A DNA stretch of 5,348 bases from Archaeoglobus sp. (GTDB taxonomy: Archaea; Halobacteriota; Archaeoglobi; Archaeoglobales; Archaeoglobaceae). Shown in pieces: positions 1 through 5,348 of the stretch. Position 1 is the first letter of the stretch, and every line of letters begins with the position of its first letter. The notes under the pieces were generated by a model. It was not told the origin of the DNA and ran no database searches. It worked only from the letters and a program-made list of their open reading frames with translations. The stretch is taken from NCBI GenBank assembly GCA_003978865.1, contig QNXS01000048.1:1-5348 (forward strand), read 5' to 3'. A program made the position numbers and the translations under genes.

Positions 1-528
1 AAAGCACTTATGACTTCTCACGATTCAGAACACGTAAGTAGGGTCATTGCATTAGCAAAGTATATAGCAGAAAAAGAGGGTGCAGATGTTGAAGTTGTGG
101 TTAAAGCTGCTGAATTACACGATATTGCAAGAAATGAGAAAAATCATGCATTAAAAGGAGCAGAAATAGCAAGAAGGATGTTTACCGATTCTGAATTTGC
201 AGAGAAGGTTGCTCACTGTATAGAATCTCACTCGTTTTCATCTGGAATTAAACCAAAAACACTTGAAGCTAAGATTTTGAGTGACGCAGATAAAATCGAC
301 GCTATGGGTGCAATAGGCATAGCAAGAGCTTTTATGTATAGCGGTGAGAGGGGAAGGGGTATAGAAGATACAATAAAGCACTTTGAGGATAAATTATTGA
401 AATTGATAACTCAAATTCACACAGAAACAGCCATGAAGATAGCCATGGACAGACACAATTTTATGCTCGAATTCTATGAAAAATTAAAGGAGGAACTCAA
501 ATTTATTTCAAGTTTGAAATCTCAGTAA
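1..528 (+). CDS. HD-superfamily metal-dependent phosphohydrolase (YedJ/YpgQ-like), 5' end missing
   Basis: This is a predicted cytoplasmic metal-dependent phosphohydrolase. The natural substrate is unknown; related bacterial YpgQ/YedJ proteins act on nucleotides. Counting from the ATG at 10, the HD-fold signatures appear in order: HDSEH at residues 4-8 followed by RV, the metal-binding LHD at 36-38 (His37, Asp38), a helix with His46, a helix with His69 and His74, and the DADKIDAMGAIGIAR block at 92-106. The tail helix with DRHNFM is also typical of the archaeal group. The frame is open from base 1 (Lys-Ala-Leu before the ATG). Homologues as I recall them usually have a short helix before the HDxxH motif, so the true start probably lies left of the window. 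There is no Shine-Dalgarno sequence in front of the ATG at 10. The gene converges with the PilC/TadC-like gene and their stop codons overlap; no functional link to that cluster is apparent. Confidence 0.9.
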   Translation, partial: KALMTSHDSEHVSRVIALAKYIAEKEGADVEVVVKAAELHDIARNEKNHALKGAEIARRMFTDSEFAEKVAHCIESHSFSSGIKPKTLEAKILSDADKIDAMGAIGIARAFMYSGERGRGIEDTIKHFEDKLLKLITQIHTETAMKIAMDRHNFMLEFYEKLKEELKFISSLKSQ

Positions 529-2720
529 CCAAGCAAAAACGTGAACACTATATACGTCAGCATAACAAGAATTAAAACGTGTTTCAATCCTGCTCTTAAC
601 TCTCCTTCACCCATCAGCCCAGCTATTAACCCACTTACAGTACCGTTTATTATAGAGGTATGGTAAAAAAGGCGAGTCATCTCATTTAAATTTGGAACTC
701 TAAACTGGATGTAAGAAGAACCAAGATTTGGTATATGCATTTTAGAGAAAACTTGAATGAAGTTGGAAGTGAGTATGTATATCGTAAAAAGAAAGACTCC
801 AAAAGTCATATATATCACAACAATATAAACAAACATTTCATTTTTCATTCTGTTTTTTTGCTCCAAGTACAGTTGAGCGTCGTTTGCTGCCGTATATAAG
901 GCATCCTTTACAGTGCCAGCAGCTTCCATTGCCTTAAGAAGAATAGATGTAACTTTCGTAACAGTCATACTGCTGACTCTTCTCTCAAACCTCTTGAGTG
1001 CATCACTGAGAAGCATACCCCACTCAAGATCTTTTCTTATAAGTTGTATTTCGGAAGTCAAAGCTCCTAAGTTGGATGCTGATAGAACTCTTATAGCAGA
1101 AACTATATTCAAACCGCTTTCGTTCAGACTTGCAAGCTGTTTTAGGAAATCTGGAATATGTTCTTCTATTTTCTTTATTCTCTTATTTCTGATTTCAACA
1201 AGTATTGAATACGGAGTAACTGTTATCAGCAAGAACAATACAAAAATTGTTTCGTATTTTTGTCTGTAAAAAAGAGGTAAACTCAGAAAGAAAGCAGGTA
1301 AGGTTATATAGAATGAGTATTCTGGTCTGTATATAAATATTTTGAGGTCTCCTAAAACTGTCTTTATCTGTCTTACAAGTTCATAGTACATTTTCAAAAA
1401 TTTTCCGGGGTATGTAAAACCTGGTGCTCTACCTGTGCAAACTCTTGCAGAAAGTCTGCTTTTCCTGAATTTTTCTCCAGTCCATTTAACTTCATATTCG
1501 GACATCATAGACGACAGAAGCCATATAAACATGAGACCGCCAACAGGCATGTATATATAGATTATTAGTTTCATTAATTCTATGGAGTATCCTTCCATCA
1601 TACCCATTACAACAAATATTATCATAAGAAAAAGTGGAGCAACTACAAGAGCCGAAACATAAACTTCTGCAAGAATCCCGAGACTGTTAAGAAACAGTTC
1701 CTGATATTTTTCTTTCTCGTTCATTAGGTGTTGAGATTTAAAGTCCAGAAATTCACTCAGCTTTCCACTTCCTTCTATAACACTTATCATGTCATCTAAA
1801 AAATCAGAGAACTTCTGGGATGGTGATGTTGAAGCGACATATCTAATTGCCGAGCTTAAATTTTCGTGAAATACCTTTACCCTGTTAACTATAATTCTAA
1901 ATTCCTTGCCAACTTCTCCGGTAACTGTTACTTCATCTGCAACTATCTGAAACATTTCTATAATTGGGATACCTCCTCTTGCCATTCCGAGCATCATGTT
2001 AACTACGTGTGGAAATATCACCTCTATCTGACCCCTTCTATGTGAAGCATACATCTTAGGATATACAAGAATCATGTATCTTATAATAAGAAACATTATC
2101 AAAGATGTTAGAAATGCAGATACAATCGATGCGAGCAAAATTGACAAGTTGTGTGTGATGTTTAGAGTTACTGGAAAGTAAGTATACACATGCTGGTGAA
2201 TTTTGTTCATATAAATTGAATAAGCAACTTCTCCAAAAAAGTAGCCAAAAATGAAAAATACAGGTACAAATAAAAGTGGATAAAATAAAGAAATTGCAAG
2301 GTACTTTGGAACTGTAACCGGATACCTGCACCCTCTTAGTGCCTTCTCAAGATCTGCATATTTTTCCGGGTTTTTTCTGTACTTTTTTCTGTAGTACTTA
2401 ACAAGAGATAACGGTACGTAAACTCTTAGAATTTCTCTGTTAAACTCTTCTGCTTTAAAAACACTATATAACCTTTCAAAAAAACTTGCTGGCTTTTCTT
2501 TCTTTTTCTTTATTTCTTCCAAACCCTTTCTTGCCCTTCTAATCTCCCTCTCTTTTTTCAACTCGTAAATGTAATTTCTAACATCATCAAAATTACTTTT
2601 TAAATAATCAATAATATTTCTCTTTGATGTATATTCCCCAGTTATAATTTTTAATTTTTCCCCTTCTTCGAGAATTGAGTTTAACTTTATTCTGATTTCC
2701 TCAAGTTTTTCAATACCCAT
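522..2720 (-). CDS. PilC/TadC-like membrane platform protein of an archaeal type IV pilus or secretion system (two T2SSF domains)
   Basis: This is a 732-residue integral membrane protein of the archaeal PilC/TadC/FlaJ class, the inner-membrane platform on which a secretion ATPase and pilins assemble. Residues 1-130 look cytoplasmic and helical, with a very basic stretch at 54-76. Likely membrane helices are near 142-165, 191-219, 348-375, 383-405, 469-487, 489-508, 628-652 and 711-730. T2SSF domain 1 spans about 234-373: FPHVVNMMLGMARGGIP at 236-252, GEVGKEF, an SGKLSEFL segment, and AEVYVSALVVAPLFL at 351-365. Domain 2 spans about 521-650: IPDFLKQLASLNESGLNIVS, then a KAMEAAGTVKDAL segment. 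Such double domains and roughly 650-750 residues are usual for archaeal PilC proteins, whereas bacterial TadC has one domain. An in-frame TAA at 2730-2732 fixes the ATG at 2720 as the farthest start. It has no clear Shine-Dalgarno sequence and a TATA-like box at 2748-2757. It is the last gene of the minus-strand series. The partner ATPase and pilins are not in the window. Confidence 0.9.
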   Translation of the reverse strand: MGIEKLEEIRIKLNSILEEGEKLKIITGEYTSKRNIIDYLKSNFDDVRNYIYELKKEREIRRARKGLEEIKKKKEKPASFFERLYSVFKAEEFNREILRVYVPLSLVKYYRKKYRKNPEKYADLEKALRGCRYPVTVPKYLAISLFYPLLFVPVFFIFGYFFGEVAYSIYMNKIHQHVYTYFPVTLNITHNLSILLASIVSAFLTSLIMFLIIRYMILVYPKMYASHRRGQIEVIFPHVVNMMLGMARGGIPIIEMFQIVADEVTVTGEVGKEFRIIVNRVKVFHENLSSAIRYVASTSPSQKFSDFLDDMISVIEGSGKLSEFLDFKSQHLMNEKEKYQELFLNSLGILAEVYVSALVVAPLFLMIIFVVMGMMEGYSIELMKLIIYIYMPVGGLMFIWLLSSMMSEYEVKWTGEKFRKSRLSARVCTGRAPGFTYPGKFLKMYYELVRQIKTVLGDLKIFIYRPEYSFYITLPAFFLSLPLFYRQKYETIFVLFLLITVTPYSILVEIRNKRIKKIEEHIPDFLKQLASLNESGLNIVSAIRVLSASNLGALTSEIQLIRKDLEWGMLLSDALKRFERRVSSMTVTKVTSILLKAMEAAGTVKDALYTAANDAQLYLEQKNRMKNEMFVYIVVIYMTFGVFLFTIYILTSNFIQVFSKMHIPNLGSSYIQFRVPNLNEMTRLFYHTSIINGTVSGLIAGLMGEGELRAGLKHVLILVMLTYIVFTFLLGY

Positions 2721-2747
2721 CCAATATTCTTACAAATTTGGTTGGAG

Positions 2748-2757
2748 ATATATTTTA
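2748..2757 (-). promoter_or_regulatory. Possible archaeal TATA box for the PilC/TadC-like gene
   Basis: In the 53-bp gap after the MinD-like gene the minus strand reads TCGTAAAATATATC. This is an A/T-rich TATA-like element with a plausible BRE-like start. A transcript beginning about 25 nt downstream would start near 2725, only a few bases before the ATG at 2720. That would suit a leaderless or nearly leaderless mRNA and explain why no Shine-Dalgarno sequence is seen there. The background is AT-rich, so a chance match is possible. Confidence 0.35.
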
Positions 2758-2773
2758 CGAAATATCAATGATG

Positions 2774-3526
2774 TTAACAAATCTGGATTACCATCTCTGC
2801 CAGCTCAGTAAACTGCTTTACAAGCTTTGATTTTAAGTATTTTCTGTTCCAGATTTCTGGGAACTTTTTAACACCTGAGTTAATAGGAATTCTGTAAATA
2901 ACGTTTTCGAGCTCAGAATCTCTCCTTTTTTTATACTTGTTTATAATATATCCTGAGATTTTAATGCCGCTAACTTCAAATATTTTGGATATTTTTGTTG
3001 CATCTATGTATGATGCTCTTTCATCAGCAGTAACAACAAAAACACAGTCAGACAGTTTTACTGGATATACTGAGTACTTGGAGACTCCGGGTGCCAGATC
3101 AAGAATTATATAATCGTATTTATCTTTCAAGTAGGCTAATAACTCAGGTATTTTTTCAATCTGTGGCTTCCTAACGAGATCCACTATTGATCTTGATGGA
3201 TATACATGCAAGATACTATTACCTATTTTAACGTTTACTTTCTCAAGTTCTTCAAGTTTGCAAAGTCCCGTAAGGTAGTGAGTTACTGTTTTGTTGGGTA
3301 GTTCTCCGGCATAGCTGTGCAGGTTTGGCAGAGCAAAGTTCATATCAACTACAGCTGTTGCATAACCCTGCTGGCTGAGGGCTGCACTCAGATGCAGGGA
3401 AATTACAGTTTTGCCAACACCACCCTTTCCAGATGGAAGAGAAACTATTTTTCCACCGGGTAAACGTAGAAGTTTGTAAATGCGTATAATTTCTTTTACC
3501 TTGACGAGTAGCGAATCGACATTCAT
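2774..3526 (-). CDS. MinD/ParA-family deviant Walker A ATPase
   Basis: This is a 250-residue SIMIBI-class P-loop ATPase of the MinD/ParA/FlhG kind, a family that positions cell-division, motility, pilus or DNA complexes through an ATP-dependent dimer. The deviant Walker A motif SGKGGVGKT is at residues 32-40, with signature Lys34 and Lys39. The switch I strand is VVDMNFALPNL at 59-69 with Asp61, and switch II/Walker B is IILDLAPG at 140-147 with Asp143. A strand reading VFVVTADE follows at 162-169, and an INK base-recognition motif is at 195-197. Position 63, where MinD has a second Asp, is Asn. A basic amphipathic helix of about 25 residues precedes the P-loop strand, as in FlhG/FleN, but I see no FlhG-type DQAxxLR motif. 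A C-terminal membrane-targeting helix is not obvious. The ATG lies 7 bp after the coiled-coil gene's stop, so the two are almost certainly co-transcribed. Its target is inferred only from the neighbouring PilC/TadC-like gene. Confidence 0.9.
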   Translation of the reverse strand: MNVDSLLVKVKEIIRIYKLLRLPGGKIVSLPSGKGGVGKTVISLHLSAALSQQGYATAVVDMNFALPNLHSYAGELPNKTVTHYLTGLCKLEELEKVNVKIGNSILHVYPSRSIVDLVRKPQIEKIPELLAYLKDKYDYIILDLAPGVSKYSVYPVKLSDCVFVVTADERASYIDATKISKIFEVSGIKISGYIINKYKKRRDSELENVIYRIPINSGVKKFPEIWNRKYLKSKLVKQFTELAEMVIQIC

Positions 3527-3533
3527 AGTGTAC

Positions 3534-4253
3534 TCACAGCAATCTCGGTGATTTGATATCTTCTTTTTTATCTCTTCTTATCTCTATGAGCGGAGACATT
3601 TCATTAATTTTTTCAGCCATAGATGCAATTTTCTTTCTGTTAATATTTACTTCCTCTTTTAAATCTGCAATATCACTTTCAATTTTCGAGATTTTTATCT
3701 TTAAATCATTAATATCTACTGTTTCGGTTTCCTGCTGCTTTTTCTGGACTAATTCTTCAAGATCTAAAATTTTATCTTCCAGTTTTTTGCTAACTTCAGT
3801 CAAATTTTTTAATTTGTCCGATACATCCGATGAAAATTCTGCTAATTTTTGTTCTAAAGAGGTAGTTCTGTTATCCAAATCCACAAGTTTTGCAGAAATT
3901 AAATTCTCTCTTTTTTCTATATTCTCAATACTTTTAATAAAATTTTCTATCTTTTCTAATTTTAGTTCTTTTAATTTTTTGACCTCATCTGATAGCTTGG
4001 ACATGCTGTCCTCAAGTTTTTTAAGATTTTCACTCAATTCAGTACTTGATTTCTCAACTTCAAGCTTGGAAACTCTAGCAGATAGATCCAGAAAAGATTG
4101 CCTAATTTCTTTAACTTCTTCCATCAATTCTTTATGTTTATTTTCTATTTCTTTATAGGATTTCTGTATTTGTGGAATTAATTCGTCAGCTACTTTTTTT
4201 AGTTCTTCAAACAATCTGTCCCACTTGCTTAGTATTGTTTCCATATTTTTCAT
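3534..4253 (-). CDS. Long coiled-coil protein, function unknown
   Basis: This is a 239-residue protein that I cannot assign to a named family. It has no signal peptide or membrane helix and no Cys. There is one Trp (residue 11), and the only prolines are at 27, 221 and 236. Between about 28 and 220 it is almost pure heptad-type helix rich in Lys, Glu, Leu, Ile and Ser, with a likely hinge near 172-182 (QQETETVDIND). The tail from 221 is short, basic and probably unstructured. This is the composition of a rod-shaped dimer or oligomer acting as scaffold, spacer or adaptor. The ATG at 4253 follows a strong Shine-Dalgarno-like GGTGGTGA, which supports this start over the in-frame ATG three codons later. 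It sits between the actin-like and MinD-like genes and is 7 bp from the latter, so it may bridge the two, but that is inference. The gene is visibly more AT-rich than its neighbours, partly because of its Lys/Glu/Ile content. Confidence 0.8.
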   Translation of the reverse strand: MKNMETILSKWDRLFEELKKVADELIPQIQKSYKEIENKHKELMEEVKEIRQSFLDLSARVSKLEVEKSSTELSENLKKLEDSMSKLSDEVKKLKELKLEKIENFIKSIENIEKRENLISAKLVDLDNRTTSLEQKLAEFSSDVSDKLKNLTEVSKKLEDKILDLEELVQKKQQETETVDINDLKIKISKIESDIADLKEEVNINRKKIASMAEKINEMSPLIEIRRDKKEDIKSPRLL

Positions 4254-4257
4254 GGGT

Positions 4258-4265
4258 TCACCACC
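4258..4265 (-). promoter_or_regulatory. Shine-Dalgarno sequence of the coiled-coil gene
   Basis: The minus strand reads GGTGGTGA, one mismatch from the ideal GGAGGTGA, ending 4 nt before the ATG at 4253. It is the clearest ribosome binding site in the window and fixes the start of the coiled-coil gene. Confidence 0.7.
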
Positions 4266-4279
4266 AAAAATTTAGTTGC

Positions 4280-4292
4280 AATTTGCGAAATT
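4280..4292. repeat. Short inverted repeat in the gap between the actin-like and coiled-coil genes
   Basis: The plus strand reads AATTTGCGAAATT, with perfect 5-bp arms around GCG. It lies between the possible TATA element and the predicted transcription start of the coiled-coil gene, where an archaeal repressor could bind. The arms are short and AT-only, so chance is a serious alternative. Confidence 0.2.
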
Positions 4293-4311
4293 AATATCTA
4301 ATAAAAATAAA
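4292..4311 (-). promoter_or_regulatory. AT-rich gap element: possible T-rich terminator or TATA box before the coiled-coil gene
   Basis: Directly after the TAA of the actin-like gene the minus strand reads TTTATTTTTATTAGATATTA. The T-rich part resembles archaeal T-tract terminators. TTTTTATTA could equally be a TATA box placing a transcription start near 4278, giving a leader of about 25 nt that contains the Shine-Dalgarno sequence. The sequence cannot decide between the two roles, and it may be neither. Confidence 0.25.
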
Positions 4312-5348
4312 TTAAGATTTCTTCTCAATTCTGAATTTTGATATTGTGTATGCACCTCTGGCTGAGGCTGTAGATGGATTTTCTGGCATTTTTACTCTAA
4401 CGGCAACATCAAGCCTGTCTCTAAGCAAAGCTTCAAGTTTTTCTGCCAATCCGGGTATTTCTGCCATTCCTCCGAGTAGTATGAAATCTTTCTTTATTAT
4501 CTGTCTATAGATAGAAAAGTTTCTTTCAGCAAGTTCCGGCAGGAATTGAAGTGCAATCAGATCAGCGACCTCTTCAACGTACTCGTTTACAGGTCTGATT
4601 ATGCACTCATCAACTCTAAAACTGTACCTGCCCTTTTCAAAAAGATGAACGGTCTCCTGTACCTTTTCCCAGTTCTTTAAGTTTGCATACCTTTCTTTGA
4701 ATTCCCTCGCTGTGTTAAGATCTATGTTTACAGCACCCCTTGTTTCATTTTGAATTTCATTTCTTATTTTTCTGTCCACTATATCCCCAGATACTGCTCC
4801 CGTAACGAGACTGTACACTATGCCTCCCTTTCTAACTGCAACTACCTCTGTTGTTGATGAACCCAAATTAATCACAAGAAACGTTCTGTTTACCATATTC
4901 ATTCCATCCTCAAAAGCCAAAGCACCAAGGAATGAGTCGTTCCACATCTCTTTTCCGATCCACCCAATTGGTAGCTGTGCTATTACTTTTTTGATCAAGT
5001 TTACACATACTTCACTTTCTATGGAAGGTACTGCATAGGTTACATAGCTGTTTTCAGGCAACCCATACTCATTAATTAGTTTTACCAAGTATATCTTGAA
5101 TAACTCTGCTTCCTCCTCTGTACCGGGAAAACCACCTCGCAACATGTAGTTCACTTCATCTCCAAAGAGTTCAAGGGCTTCATCACCAACTACATAGTCT
5201 TTTTCACCTGTTATTGGATTTTCGGTTTCCTTTATACATGTATGAGTTACAAAGGTGTTATTCTCTGTAACAATCACAGTATGCTGTGATCCTATCTTGA
5301 TACCAATGGGGATGGCAACAGACTCTTTTTTCTCTTCGCTTTCATCTA
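4312..5348 (-). CDS. Actin/MreB-like ATPase-fold protein, N-terminus cut by the window edge
   Basis: This is an actin/Hsp70-superfamily protein, most like the MreB/MamK branch by eye. The frame is open from 5277 up to the right edge with no ATG, GTG or TTG between. The GTG at 5275-5277 is therefore probably an internal Val, and the gene starts beyond the window. The upstream codons read a charged stretch followed by IPIGIKIGSQHT, the phosphate-1 loop. Counting from the GTG, VVGDEA is at 29-34, phosphate-2 VINLGSSTTEVV at 135-146, an MreB-like GAVSGDIVDRKI at 160-171 followed by TAREFKE, the adenosine motif ILLGGMAEIPGL at 266-277, and NPSTASARGA at 300-309. About 344 residues are visible, close to normal MreB length. 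Odd points: the phosphate-1 Asp is Lys and the phosphate-2 Asp is Asn, so hydrolysis may be weak or absent. It could polymerise like MreB/MamK or act as a PilM-like adaptor. It is the first visible gene of the minus-strand series. Confidence 0.85.
   Translation of the reverse strand, partial: DESEEKKESVAIPIGIKIGSQHTVIVTENNTFVTHTCIKETENPITGEKDYVVGDEALELFGDEVNYMLRGGFPGTEEEAELFKIYLVKLINEYGLPENSYVTYAVPSIESEVCVNLIKKVIAQLPIGWIGKEMWNDSFLGALAFEDGMNMVNRTFLVINLGSSTTEVVAVRKGGIVYSLVTGAVSGDIVDRKIRNEIQNETRGAVNIDLNTAREFKERYANLKNWEKVQETVHLFEKGRYSFRVDECIIRPVNEYVEEVADLIALQFLPELAERNFSIYRQIIKKDFILLGGMAEIPGLAEKLEALLRDRLDVAVRVKMPENPSTASARGAYTISKFRIEKKS

Noticed and set aside
913..1269. A 118-codon open frame on the plus strand inside the platform gene
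   Set aside because: It lies wholly opposite the well-supported T2SSF domain 2 coding region and shows no recognisable motif.
2056..2331. A 91-codon open frame on the minus strand within the platform gene
   Set aside because: It is an alternative frame of the membrane-helix region, rich in Cys/Ser/Phe, with no motif and no independent start signals.
3553..4158. A 201-codon open frame on the plus strand, opposite the coiled-coil gene
   Set aside because: Its product is a low-complexity Ser/Phe/Leu/Ile string, which is what the reverse complement of a Lys/Glu/Leu-rich coiled-coil gene yields. It has no family signature, and the minus-strand gene has a strong Shine-Dalgarno sequence.
2774..4253. 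ParA/ParB-type plasmid partition pair with the coiled coil as partner
   Set aside because: The coiled-coil protein shows no DNA-binding or ParB motif, no centromere-like repeats are visible, and the neighbours are a pilus platform and an actin-like protein rather than replication genes. It is not excluded completely, since an actin-like protein can also serve partition.
4820..5038. A 72-codon open frame on the plus strand opposite the actin-like gene
   Set aside because: It overlaps the phosphate-2 region of a clear actin-fold gene and has no supporting signal.
4312..5348. Actin-like gene as a decayed pseudogene, given its missing aspartates
   Set aside because: The frame is intact for at least 344 codons, and the adenosine motif, MreB-like helices and length are preserved. 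The changes are specific substitutions rather than stops or frameshifts.

Overview
The window looks like a piece of an archaeal chromosome, most probably from a euryarchaeote. The strongest evidence is the long minus-strand membrane protein (522-2720). It has the duplicated T2SSF architecture and loop wording typical of the archaeal PilC/TadC-type pilus and secretion platform proteins. The HD-domain protein on the plus strand is also of a type common in archaea. The genes are AT-rich by eye, and their proteins are rich in Lys, Glu and Ile and poor in Gln, which would fit a thermophile. The exact lineage cannot be fixed from the sequence alone; an Archaeoglobales-like source is only a guess.

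Layout: positions 1-528 (+) hold the 3' part of an HD-superfamily phosphohydrolase gene, cut by the left edge. The rest is one minus-strand series, read right to left. It begins with an actin/MreB-like ATPase-fold protein (5348-4312, N-terminus cut by the right edge). Next come a long coiled-coil protein (4253-3534), a MinD/ParA-type P-loop ATPase (3526-2774) and the two-domain PilC/TadC-like protein (2720-522). The HD gene and the PilC/TadC gene converge, and their stop codons overlap by 7 bp. The gaps between the minus-strand genes are 58, 7 and 53 bp, and no gene-free stretch exceeds 100 bases. No RNA gene, mobile element, CRISPR array or long repeat was seen.

Working hypothesis: actin-like protein, coiled coil and MinD-like ATPase together form a spatial-organisation module. 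It may place, scaffold or control a type IV pilus-like machine whose membrane platform is the last gene. This rests on gene order and on the known roles of MinD-like proteins (FlhG, CpaE, haloarchaeal MinD4) and actin-like proteins (PilM, MreB, MamK) in bacteria and archaea. It is not shown directly. Both NTPases lack acidic residues normally needed for hydrolysis: the actin-like protein has Lys and Asn where the two phosphate-loop aspartates should be, and the MinD-like protein has Asn at the second Asp of its switch I motif. No pilin, prepilin peptidase or secretion ATPase is inside the window.
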